Positions 1 to 10,456 of a DNA stretch of 64,000 bases are shown here, piece after piece (positions within the stretch are counted from its first letter, which is position 1; every line of letters begins with the position of its first letter). The notes beneath the pieces were generated by a model. The model worked only from the letters and a program-made list of their open reading frames with translations. It was not told the origin of the DNA and ran no database searches. Source of the stretch: JBBCJR01 sp037190805 (GTDB lineage: Bacteria; Pseudomonadota; Alphaproteobacteria; Sphingomonadales; Sphingomonadaceae); NCBI GenBank assembly GCA_037190805.1, contig JBBCJR010000003.1, positions 10,092 to 74,091 of the forward strand, read 5' to 3'. The position numbers were made by a program, and so were the translations under genes.

Positions 1-2
1 CC

Positions 3-719
3 GAATGGCCATGGAAGGGTGCGCCTGTCCGGGCTCACATGACCGACCTCGCGCGCGAGCTTGGTCGGTTGGGGGCATGGGTGCGGCTGCATTATGTCTA
101 CCCCTACCCCCATGTTGACCGGGTGATCCCGCTGATGGCGGAAGGGTTGGTGCTGCCTTATCTGGACATCCCCTTCCAGCACGCGGCGCCGTCGGTGCTG
201 AAGGCGATGAAGCGTCCCGCCAATGACGCCAAGGTACTGGAACGCCTACGTGGCTGGCGCGAGATCTGCCCCGATATCGCTATCCGCTCCAGCTTCGTCG
301 TTGGTTTCCCCGGCGAGACCGAGGCCGACTTTCAGTATCTGCTCGACTGGCTGGACGAGGCGAAGCTCGACCGCGTCGGCGCTTTCCGGTTCGAGCCGGT
401 GACCGGCGCCGCCGCCAATGCCCTGCCCGACCCCGTTCCCGAGGAGGTGAAGGAAGAGCGCTACGCCCGCATCATGGCAAAGACCGCCGCCATTTCCGCC
501 GCCAAGCTGGCAGGGAAGGTGGGTCGCACGATCGACGTCATCATCGATGCGGTGGACACCGGTAGCGGCGGCGCCACCGGCCGCTCGACAGCGGATGCCC
601 CGGAAATCGACGGTGAGGTCCAGCTTCGCGACGCCGGACACCTCGCCGCCGGTGACATCATCCGTGTCCTGGTGGAGGATGCGGACGAGCATGATCTGTA
701 CGGGGTTCCCATTCGATGA
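3..719 (+). CDS. rimO: RimO, ribosomal protein S12 methylthiotransferase (3' part)
   Basis: The reading frame is open from the window edge, so the N-terminal MTTase domain and the radical-SAM CxxxCxxC motif lie upstream and are not visible. What is visible is the second half of the radical SAM barrel, with HYVYPYPHVD, a PYLDIPFQHA stretch and SSFVVGFPGETE, followed by a C-terminal TRAM domain ending EHDLYGVPIR. These match the RimO family, which adds a methylthio group to the conserved aspartate of ribosomal protein S12. The MtaB relative in this window (36766-38025) has a different tail and lacks the typical RimO core strings. The stop overlaps the next gene's ATG in an ATGA, which suggests translational coupling to the aminopeptidase. 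Confidence 0.93.
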   Translation, partial: EWPWKGAPVRAHMTDLARELGRLGAWVRLHYVYPYPHVDRVIPLMAEGLVLPYLDIPFQHAAPSVLKAMKRPANDAKVLERLRGWREICPDIAIRSSFVVGFPGETEADFQYLLDWLDEAKLDRVGAFRFEPVTGAAANALPDPVPEEVKEERYARIMAKTAAISAAKLAGKVGRTIDVIIDAVDTGSGGATGRSTADAPEIDGEVQLRDAGHLAAGDIIRVLVEDADEHDLYGVPIR

Positions 720-2107
720 CCGATTTTGCCGCCCTTCTCCAGCCTGATCGGGGAGAGGCGGCACGCGCCGTGGCGATCATCGACAAAGCGAGGCTGGATA
801 TCTGGCTGAAGGATCAGCCCGCCCGCGTCCGGGCCGCGCTGACGGCACAGCGCTTCACCGGCGCCGCCCATGAAATCGCGATCCTGCCCGGAGAAGCGGC
901 GGACGACTGGTCGGTGGCCGCCGGTGTCGCCAATGCCGCCGCGCTGACGCCCTGGTGCCTTGCCCGCGCGGCGGAGCGGCTGCCTGAGGGACAGTATCGG
1001 CTGACCACCGACGATACAGGCGCCGCAGCGCTTGGCTGGCTGCTCGCGCAGTATCGGTTCGACCGTTACCGCAAACCGGTCGACGTCGCCGGACCTCGGG
1101 TCCTGCTGGTCAAGGACGTTGCGCGAATTGATGACAAGATCCGCCTGGCCGGCGCGGTCGCCTGGGTCCGCGACCTGGTCAACACGCCCGCCAGCGATCT
1201 CGGCCCCGCCGCGCTGGAAGCGGCGGCAGCGGATCTCGCACGCCACACCGGCGCGACGATCCGCGTCGCCCGCGACGGCGATCTCGAAAACGGCTTTCCC
1301 CTCGTCGCTGCAGTCGGACGCGCCGCTCCGCCTGATCGCGCGCCCCGGCTGATCGAGCTGGAATGGGGCGAAGCCGCCCATCCACGCATCGCCATCATCG
1401 GCAAGGGCGTGTGCTTCGACACCGGCGGCCTCGACATTAAGCCATCCTCGGCCATGCTGCTGATGAAAAAGGACATGGGCGGCGCTGCCCATGCGCTGGC
1501 GCTTGCCCGACTGGTGATCGAGACGCGGCTGCCCGTACGGCTACATCTGCTGATCCCGGCGGTGGAGAATTCGGTGTCCGGCGACGCCTTCCGGCCGGGC
1601 GACATCCTCGCCAGCCGTAAGGGGCTGAACGTCGAGATCGGCAATACCGACGCGGAAGGCCGCTTGATTCTGGCCGATGCCCTGACGCGGGCGAGCGAGG
1701 ATACGCCCGAGCTGATTATTGATTTCGCCACCTTGACCGGAGCAGCCCGGGTCGCGCTGGGACCAGCGCTGCCGGCTCTGTTCGCCAATGACGACAGACT
1801 GGCGGCCGACTTTTCCGCTGCCGCCGAACTCAGCGCCGATCCGGTGTGGCGCCTGCCGCTGTGGGACGATTACGCCGACATGCTGAAGTCCGACACGGCG
1901 GATATCAACAACGCTGGCGAAGGCGGCATGGCCGGCGCCGTCACCGCCGCGCTGTTCCTGAAGCGTTTCGTGCCCGACGATATCCCCTGGGCCCATCTCG
2001 ACACCTATGCCTGGATGCCGGCGGCCAAGCCGGGCCGGCCCAAGGGGGGCGAGGCGCTGGGCCTGCGCGCCGCCTGGGCGCTGCTGAAAAGCCGCTACCC
2101 GGTCTGA
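716..2107 (+). CDS. M17-family leucyl aminopeptidase
   Basis: A cytosolic metallo-aminopeptidase of the M17 (PepA/leucyl aminopeptidase) family, 463 residues. The N-terminal third is divergent, as is usual for the substrate-oligomerisation domain. The catalytic domain shows the di-metal and active-site strings GKGVCFDTGG, KKDMGGAA and NTDAEGRL, and then ATLTGAARVALG. M17 enzymes remove N-terminal residues from peptides using two divalent metal ions. The ATG overlaps the rimO stop by 4 bp, so the two are probably co-transcribed. It resembles the shorter 'leucyl aminopeptidase family protein' of alphaproteobacteria rather than classical PepA with a DNA-binding role, so no symbol is given. Confidence 0.92.
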   Translation: MTDFAALLQPDRGEAARAVAIIDKARLDIWLKDQPARVRAALTAQRFTGAAHEIAILPGEAADDWSVAAGVANAAALTPWCLARAAERLPEGQYRLTTDDTGAAALGWLLAQYRFDRYRKPVDVAGPRVLLVKDVARIDDKIRLAGAVAWVRDLVNTPASDLGPAALEAAAADLARHTGATIRVARDGDLENGFPLVAAVGRAAPPDRAPRLIELEWGEAAHPRIAIIGKGVCFDTGGLDIKPSSAMLLMKKDMGGAAHALALARLVIETRLPVRLHLLIPAVENSVSGDAFRPGDILASRKGLNVEIGNTDAEGRLILADALTRASEDTPELIIDFATLTGAARVALGPALPALFANDDRLAADFSAAAELSADPVWRLPLWDDYADMLKSDTADINNAGEGGMAGAVTAALFLKRFVPDDIPWAHLDTYAWMPAAKPGRPKGGEALGLRAAWALLKSRYPV

Positions 2108-2217
2108 TCTTCGTGCTCTGGAGGCAGGGCCCTCAACCGAATCTTCCCGCCGGTGAAACGATCCGCCCTTTTCTGTGTTTATTCCCACAAGGAGATGGGG
2201 GCCGGAGAGGGACCAAG

Positions 2218-2604
2218 GTGCGATCGATCAGCGAAAATCACGTCGCGGCAAATCTGAAAGGCTGGATGTCGGCGCTGATCGCCTATGTCCAATCCGGCCG
2301 CGCGGACCTTACCAATCGCCAGATGGCGTTGCTGATGCTGGTCTATCTCACGCCCGGCCCGCATACGGTGCGGGGGTTGGCAGGGCGACTCAAGGTATCG
2401 AAACCGGTGGTTACGCGGGCCTTGAACACGCTGGGCGGCCTCGGCTATCTCAAACGCCGCAAGGATGAACGCGACCTGCGCAACGTTCTTGTCGAAGGCA
2501 CGGACAATGGCGAGGCGTTTCTCAATTCCTTCGCCGGATTGATCGAAAAGGGCATCGCCACCGACCATGCCGAGGCCCCTGCCCGCGCTTTCTCACCGGC
2601 CTAG
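2218..2604 (+). CDS. MarR-type winged-helix regulator
   Basis: A small regulator of about 128 residues starting at a GTG preceded by a GGAGAGG ribosome-binding site. The centre reads as a winged helix: LTNRQMALLMLVYL, then TVRGLAGRLKVSKPVVTRAL as helix-turn-helix, then the wing RRKDERDLRNVLVEGT, which has the D-x-R-D-x-R pattern of MarR proteins. The protein is shorter than typical MarR members (about 140-160), with reduced dimerisation helices. The frame is open much further upstream, but that stretch is the out-of-frame shadow of the aminopeptidase gene. The 3' end overlaps the NlpC/P60 gene by 38 bp, suggesting co-expression. The target and ligand cannot be told from sequence. Confidence 0.8.
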   Translation: MRSISENHVAANLKGWMSALIAYVQSGRADLTNRQMALLMLVYLTPGPHTVRGLAGRLKVSKPVVTRALNTLGGLGYLKRRKDERDLRNVLVEGTDNGEAFLNSFAGLIEKGIATDHAEAPARAFSPA

Positions 2605-3451
2605 CTCGTTCCGGATTTCCGGCCCGTCCACCGCCCTAGACCGCCGCAACTGCGCCCGACGCGAGGACCTCGCCGAGCTCGCGTCCGCAGGCCGGGTCAT
2701 CGTGCCCCACTACGTGGAACCGCGGCTGCGTCGGACGCTCGCGCCCACCGCCATGCTGCGCGCCGCGCCGGACGACCGCGCATCAGCCCTGTCGCAACTG
2801 CTGGCGGGAGAGGCGTTCGCGCTCCTTGATACCGTCGGCGACTGGGCCTGGGGGTACAGCGCCCACGATCATTATGTCGGCTATGTGCGGACTGACACGA
2901 TCGGGATCGGCCCTGCCCCCACTCACCGGGTGACAGCGCCGCTTGCGCTGGCCTTCTCGGCCCCCGACATCAAATCGCCGCTCCAGGTCCGCCTGCCAAT
3001 GGGCGTGCAAGTTCATGCCGACCGCGAGGACGGCTCTTTCCTCGCCACAGCCCATGGCTGGATACACCACCAGCACCTCTCGCCACTCGACGACTATGCG
3101 GCCGATCCCGTGGCGGTGGCGGAACGACTGACCGGTACACCCTATCTATGGGGCGGCCGTGCGGGCGACGGGCTCGACTGTTCCGGCCTTGTCCAGCTGA
3201 CGCTCGGGATGGCAGGCGTCGCCGCCCCGCGCGACAGCGACCAGCAGCGCGACGGGCTTGGCACGCCGGTCGCCGACATCGCCAGCCTGAGGCGCGGCGA
3301 CCTGGTGTTCGTGCCGGGCCATGTCGGGATGATGGTCGACGAAAGGCGGATCATTCACGCCAACGCCTATTGGATGGCCGTGACGGTCGAACCCCTGATC
3401 GACATGCTGGGTCGACTGGACAAGCCGGACCTTGCCCTGCGCAGGCTTTAA
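2567..3451 (+). CDS. NlpC/P60 family peptidoglycan hydrolase with SH3-like domains
   Basis: A 294-residue NlpC/P60 cysteine peptidase. The N-terminal ~170 residues contain two SH3-like beta modules (around 58-110 and 125-172, with GEAFALLDTVGDWAWGY). The catalytic domain follows, with nucleophile Cys205 in DGLDCSGL, His252 in PGHVGMM and a third polar residue at His264 in IIHANAY. Such enzymes cut within peptidoglycan stem peptides, usually at gamma-D-Glu-diaminopimelate bonds. No signal peptide is obvious with this ATG start, so it may act on recycled muropeptides in the cytoplasm or use a non-classical export route. It follows the MarR-type gene with overlapping frames. Confidence 0.88.
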   Translation: MPRPLPALSHRPSSFRISGPSTALDRRNCARREDLAELASAGRVIVPHYVEPRLRRTLAPTAMLRAAPDDRASALSQLLAGEAFALLDTVGDWAWGYSAHDHYVGYVRTDTIGIGPAPTHRVTAPLALAFSAPDIKSPLQVRLPMGVQVHADREDGSFLATAHGWIHHQHLSPLDDYAADPVAVAERLTGTPYLWGGRAGDGLDCSGLVQLTLGMAGVAAPRDSDQQRDGLGTPVADIASLRRGDLVFVPGHVGMMVDERRIIHANAYWMAVTVEPLIDMLGRLDKPDLALRRL

Positions 3452-3470
3452 GGCAGGACGTTCAAACCGA

Positions 3471-3489
3471 TGCCTCTAATCTAGAGGCA
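3471..3489. terminator. Inverted repeat between convergent genes
   Basis: TGCCTCTA and TAGAGGCA form a perfect 8-bp stem with a 3-nt loop. It sits between the convergent NlpC/P60 gene and cpaF and overlaps the cpaF stop codon. No U-tract follows on either strand, so a terminator role is only plausible. Confidence 0.35.
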
Positions 3490-4989
3490 AGCCTCCAGAA
3501 ACGCCTGATCGAAGCCATATTGCTTCGCCTTTTCAAGCGTATATGGCCTCAGGCCCATCGAACGATATTCGCCGATGATCTTGCCGTCGGCGCTCTCGTC
3601 GAGATATTCGAACTTGAACAGTTCCTGGGTGACGATGACGTCACCCTCCATCCCGATCACTTCGGTGATGTTGGTGGTACGCCGGCTACCGTCGCGCAGG
3701 CGCTTCACCTGGACGATGAGGTCGACCGAATCGGCGATCTGCCGGCTGATGGCCTCCTTCGGCACCTTGATGTCCGACATCATCACCATGTTTTCCATAC
3801 GCGCCAGACACTCGCGCGGGCTGTTGGAGTGAAGGGTGCACATCGATCCATCATGGCCGGTGTTCATGGCCGCGAGCATGTCGAAGCACTCTGCGCCGCG
3901 GATTTCGCCCAGGATGATCCGGTCCGGGCGCATACGCAGCGCATTGATGACCAGATCGCGGATCGTGATCGCGCCCTGCCCCTCGAGGTTCGGCGGGCGG
4001 GTCTCCAGCGGCAGCCAGTGCGGCTGCTGCAGGCGAAGTTCGGCCGCGTCCTCGAGGGTGATGACGCGTTCGCCAGGGTCGATCATCTTCGACAGCGCAT
4101 TCAGCATCGTCGTCTTGCCCGAGCCGGTACCGCCCGAAATGACGATGTTGAACCGGCTCGCGCCTGCCACCTTCAGCGCCGTCGCCATCTTCTGTGACAT
4201 CGAGCCGAAACCCGCCATCTTGTCGAGCGTGATCGGCTTGGCCGAGAATTTACGAATCGAGATCGCCGTGCCCCGCAGGGAGAGCGGCGGCACGATGACG
4301 TTGACGCGGCTGCCGTCGGACAGCCGCGCGTCGGCCAGAGGCGTCGTCTGATCGACGCGGCGGCCAACCTTGTTGACGATCCGCTGAGCGATCTGGAACA
4401 GATGCTCCTCGTCGCGGAACTGGATGCGCGCGAGCTCCAGCTTGCCCTTGCGTTCAATGTAGGTCTGGTTCGGCCCGTTGACCATGATGTCGTTGATATC
4501 GGGGTCGGCCAGCAGCTCTTCGAGCGGCCCCAGGCCCAGCAATTCGTCGACCAGCACCTTTTCCAGCGCGAACTGCTCGCGCCGGTTGAGGGTCAGTTTG
4601 AGGTCGGCCAGCACCTCGACGATGATCGGCCGGAACTCCTCGGCCAATTCGTCCTTGGACAACGTCGCCGCCGCCTCTGGGTCGACCCGCTCCAGCAGGC
4701 GCGGCAGCACCTGCTCCTTGATGCGGTGAATGCTGGCCTCGAACCCTTCGATCTGGGGCGTATCGTCGTGGGTCGCGGTCTCACGGGCAACCAGCCGGGC
4801 CATGGCGTCGGTCGAGGCGCTGCCGGTGATCGCCAGCGGCGCATCTTCTTCGACTGCCTCGGATTCGAGAGCAGGGGCGTCGCTGACGGCAGAGGACGCC
4901 GGCGCCGGGCCGCCCTGCATGGGCCGCGCCGAACCGAAACTAGGCCTGATCGCGCCGCTTGTTCCCGGCCGCCGTCCGAAAGCACTCAT
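3481..4989 (-). CDS. cpaF: CpaF/TadA-type secretion ATPase
   Basis: A type II/IV secretion-superfamily ATPase of about 502 residues, the motor for Flp/Tad pilus assembly. Visible signatures are Walker A GGTGSGKTTML, the Asp box, LGEIRGAECFDMLAAMNTGHDGSMCTLHSN around Walker B and the His box (in pieces), and the N-terminal helical domain of CpaF proteins. A low-complexity Ala/Glu N-terminus precedes the folded part. The ATG at 4989 (MSAFGRRPG) has an upstream AAGG; a GTG five codons earlier (5004) is an alternative. It lies 88 bp downstream of secA on the same strand. No other tad/cpa genes (cpaB, C, E, pilA, tadB/C) are in the window, so it is separated from its partners here. Confidence 0.92.
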   Translation of the reverse strand: MSAFGRRPGTSGAIRPSFGSARPMQGGPAPASSAVSDAPALESEAVEEDAPLAITGSASTDAMARLVARETATHDDTPQIEGFEASIHRIKEQVLPRLLERVDPEAAATLSKDELAEEFRPIIVEVLADLKLTLNRREQFALEKVLVDELLGLGPLEELLADPDINDIMVNGPNQTYIERKGKLELARIQFRDEEHLFQIAQRIVNKVGRRVDQTTPLADARLSDGSRVNVIVPPLSLRGTAISIRKFSAKPITLDKMAGFGSMSQKMATALKVAGASRFNIVISGGTGSGKTTMLNALSKMIDPGERVITLEDAAELRLQQPHWLPLETRPPNLEGQGAITIRDLVINALRMRPDRIILGEIRGAECFDMLAAMNTGHDGSMCTLHSNSPRECLARMENMVMMSDIKVPKEAISRQIADSVDLIVQVKRLRDGSRRTTNITEVIGMEGDVIVTQELFKFEYLDESADGKIIGEYRSMGLRPYTLEKAKQYGFDQAFLEACL

Positions 4990-5048
4990 GAGCCTTGCCG
5001 TCACCCGTCATGTGAAGCGTTGTGGCTCTACGACCTAAACCCCGGGTC

Positions 5049-5064
5049 TTTACAAAGCGCTAAC
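5049..5064 (-). promoter_or_regulatory. Possible degenerate CtrA box upstream of cpaF
   Basis: TTTA-N7-CTAAC lies 60 bp upstream of the cpaF start. The CtrA consensus in Caulobacter relatives is TTAA-N7-TTAAC, so there is one mismatch per half-site and the 7-nt spacing is correct. Pilus genes are known CtrA targets in Caulobacter and a DivL homologue is in this window. A single degenerate site is weak evidence. Confidence 0.25.
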
Positions 5065-5091
5065 CTCGCGTCGGACGGTGATCAGGCTGCG

Positions 5092-7833
<2,742 letters not shown>

Positions 7834-7992
7834 GGGGTGTCCTCAACCAGAATAAGCGGGTCGAAAAGGGCGCCACATGCGCCCGGCCGCCCCTACCCGA
7901 AACAGGCGGCCGATGTAGGATCGGGGGCATTTCAAGTCAATGAACGACGCCGCTTGCGGGCGCGCGGGGTGCGCCTTAATGCGCGAAGCACC

Positions 7993-9222
7993 ATGCCCAT
8001 CGCCCGCTCCCCCCTCGCCCCCGCCGCTTTTGCCGACCTGCCGCCCGTCGCCGGCGTCCGCCTTGGCGTTACCCGCGCCGGCTACAAGGCATGGGATCGT
8101 GCCGACCTCACCTATGCTGCGCTCGACGCCGGCACCACGGTCGCCGGCGTGCTGACCAAAAGCCGCTGTCCCTCGCCCGAGGTCGAATGGTGCCGCGCCG
8201 CCCTGCCACTGGGCCACGCCAGGGCGCTGGTCGTCAATGCGGGCAATTCCAACGCCTTCACCGGCAGCCGCGGCCGTGCTGCGGTGGAAGCGATCACCGC
8301 CCGCGTCGCCGGCCGGATCGGCTGCCAGCCATCGGACGTGTTCGTCGCGTCCACGGGCGTCATTGGCGTGCCGCTGCCGATCGACAAGGCAGAAGCCGGC
8401 ATCGACGCCGTCCTGTCGGCGCCTGCCGCCTCCTGGGCCGACGCCGCCACCGGCATCGGCACGACCGACACCTTCCCCAAGGGCGCCGTCGCTCACGCCA
8501 TCGTCGATGGACGCCCGGTGACATTGGTCGGCATCATCAAGGGTTCCGGCATGATCGCGCCAGATATGGCGACGATGCTGGGCTTCATCTTCACCGACGC
8601 GGCGGTCGAACCCGCCTTTCTCCAGCGCGCGCTGGCCGACGCCAACGACCGCAGCTTTTCCTGCATCACCGTCGATGGCGATACCTCGACCTCGGACACG
8701 GTGCTGGCCTTCGCCACCGGCAAAGCAGGCAATAAGCCCCTTGCCGAGGACGAGGACGCAGGCGCCGATGCCTTCCGCGCCGCGCTCGAGGATCTTTGCA
8801 CCCGCCTTGCCCATCTGGTCGTCCGCGACGGCGAGGGCGCGTCCAAGTTCATCGAAATCAGCGTCACGGGCGCGACATCTGACGACAGCGCCCGGCGCAT
8901 CGGTCTGTCGATCGCCAACTCGCCGCTGGTCAAGACCGCCGTGGCCGGCGAGGACGCCAATTGGGGCCGGGTGGTGATGGCCGTCGGCAAGGCCGGCGAG
9001 CCGGCGGAGCGCGACCTGCTGTCGATCCGCTTCGGCGACACGCAGGTCGCGGCCGGCGGCAATGCGGTCGAAGGCTATGACGAGGGTCCGGTTGCCGCGC
9101 ATCTGAAAGGCCAGGATATCCGGGTCGGCGTCGACCTTGGCCTTGGCGACGGGCGGGCGACGGTGTGGACGTGCGACCTGACCCATGGCTACATTTCGAT
9201 CAACGCCGATTATCGGAGCTGA
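7993..9222 (+). CDS. argJ: ArgJ, bifunctional ornithine/glutamate N-acetyltransferase
   Basis: A 409-residue ArgJ, which transfers the acetyl group from N-acetylornithine to glutamate in the cyclic arginine pathway and, in bifunctional members, also uses acetyl-CoA. The proenzyme self-cleaves in an ATML motif; here this is MATMLGF, placing the scissile bond at Ala193-Thr194, with Thr194 the nucleophile of the beta chain. Other family strings are VNAGNSNAFTG, KGSGMIAPDMA and ANWGRVVMAVGKAGE. The frame is open upstream, but homology begins at MPIARSPLAPAAF, so the ATG at 7993 is chosen. The phosphatase gene follows after 4 bp. Confidence 0.96.
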   Translation: MPIARSPLAPAAFADLPPVAGVRLGVTRAGYKAWDRADLTYAALDAGTTVAGVLTKSRCPSPEVEWCRAALPLGHARALVVNAGNSNAFTGSRGRAAVEAITARVAGRIGCQPSDVFVASTGVIGVPLPIDKAEAGIDAVLSAPAASWADAATGIGTTDTFPKGAVAHAIVDGRPVTLVGIIKGSGMIAPDMATMLGFIFTDAAVEPAFLQRALADANDRSFSCITVDGDTSTSDTVLAFATGKAGNKPLAEDEDAGADAFRAALEDLCTRLAHLVVRDGEGASKFIEISVTGATSDDSARRIGLSIANSPLVKTAVAGEDANWGRVVMAVGKAGEPAERDLLSIRFGDTQVAAGGNAVEGYDEGPVAAHLKGQDIRVGVDLGLGDGRATVWTCDLTHGYISINADYRS

Positions 9223-9226
9223 TCCG

Positions 9227-10027
9227 GTGTCGCTGGACGCCGCTGTCCAGACGCTGGTCCGCGATGTCGCGGCAACGATCATCCTCCCCCGGTTCCAGCA
9301 TCTCGCCGTCGGCGACGTGATGGAAAAAACGCCGGGCGATCTCGTCACCATTGCCGATCGCGAATCGGAGGAAAGGCTGACCGAGGGGCTGGCCGGCCTG
9401 ATCCCCGGCGCGCGGGTCGTCGGAGAGGAAGCCTCGGCGGCCGATCCGACCCTGCTCGACCGGCTGGACGAGGGCACGCTGTGGCTGGTCGATCCGCTGG
9501 ACGGCACGCTCAACTTCGCTTCTGGCCAGTCGCCGTTCGCTGTCATGGTGGCCCTGCTCGATCGCGGGGAGCGGCACGCGGCGTGGATATTCGATCCCGT
9601 CACCGGCCGCATGTGCCACGCCGCGCGCGGCCAAGGCGCCTTCGTCGACGGAGATCGCATCACTTCGCGCGCGACAGGCCAAACACCGCCGGTCGCGGCC
9701 CTGGCGACAGGATTCATGGCCCCGGAACGCCGTGCCAAGGTCGAAGCCATAGCCGCCGGTCGTCTCACCGTGGTCCCGGTTCCCCGTTGCGCCGGCGAGC
9801 AGTATCCGCGACTCGCTCTGGGCGCCAACGACTTGTCGCTGTTCGAACGCAGCCTGCCCTGGGATCATGCCCCTGGCGCACTGCTCCTGGAAGAAGCCGG
9901 TGGCTGCATCACCCGGCCGGACGGGACAGCCTATGACGTTGCGGACGGACGGCGAGGGCTGATCGCCGCAGCGACGCCCGCTGAATGGGACGTCGCCATG
10001 GCGCTGTTCGGTGAAGAACGCGGCTAG
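9227..10027 (+). CDS. Inositol monophosphatase family protein
   Basis: A 266-residue Mg-dependent phosphatase of the IMPase/CysQ/HisN superfamily. Metal-binding motifs are VVGEEAS (about 65-71), WLVDPLDGTLNF (about 87-97) and the C-terminal PWDHAPGALLLEEAGG. The substrate cannot be told; inositol monophosphate, histidinol phosphate and 3'-phosphoadenosine phosphate are all possible in this superfamily. The start is taken as the GTG at 9227, which lies 4 bp after the argJ stop and 8 nt after a GGAG. An in-frame ATG at 9185 lies within argJ and lacks a comparable ribosome-binding site. Placement directly after argJ might hint at an amino-acid pathway role (HisN-like), but this is inference. Confidence 0.9.
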   Translation: MSLDAAVQTLVRDVAATIILPRFQHLAVGDVMEKTPGDLVTIADRESEERLTEGLAGLIPGARVVGEEASAADPTLLDRLDEGTLWLVDPLDGTLNFASGQSPFAVMVALLDRGERHAAWIFDPVTGRMCHAARGQGAFVDGDRITSRATGQTPPVAALATGFMAPERRAKVEAIAAGRLTVVPVPRCAGEQYPRLALGANDLSLFERSLPWDHAPGALLLEEAGGCITRPDGTAYDVADGRRGLIAAATPAEWDVAMALFGEERG

Positions 10028-10071
10028 AATCCAGCCGCCGAATGCACGTCAGGTCGTCTGGAGGGCCCGCC

Positions 10072-10392
10072 TCAGATTTCCCCCTCGATCCAGCTCTTCA
10101 GCTGACTTTTGGGCGCCGCGCCGACCTTGGTCGCCACCGCTTCACCACCCTTGAACAGGATCATCGTAGGAATGCCGCGCACACCATAGCGAGTCGGCGC
10201 ATCGGGATTTTCGTCGATGTTGATCTTGGCGATCGTCACCTGCTCGCCCAGTTCGTCCGAGATTTCTTCCAGCGCGGGACCGATCATCCGGCAGGGGCCG
10301 CACCAGTCGGCCCAGAAGTCGACCAGCACGGGGCGGTCGGCGCTGATGACGTCGCTGTGGAAACTGGCGTCGGTGATCTTCTTGGTGGCCAT
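10072..10392 (-). CDS. trxA: Thioredoxin 1
   Basis: A 106-residue thioredoxin with the canonical redox site WCGPC (Cys31 and Cys34), preceded by PVLVDFWADW and followed by a cis-proline loop GIPTMILF. It reduces protein disulfides in the cytoplasm using electrons from thioredoxin reductase. The ATG at 10392 gives the usual short N-terminus MATKKITDASF. It lies 64 bp downstream of addA on the same strand and is the last gene of the divL-to-trxA run. It converges on the phosphatase gene. Confidence 0.97.
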   Translation of the reverse strand: MATKKITDASFHSDVISADRPVLVDFWADWCGPCRMIGPALEEISDELGEQVTIAKINIDENPDAPTRYGVRGIPTMILFKGGEAVATKVGAAPKSQLKSWIEGEI

Positions 10393-10456
10393 GCGTCTGA
10401 TCTCCTCTTTGCCAGCGATGTAGGCATGTCGGCGCCTCGCCTCAACGGGGAAAGCC

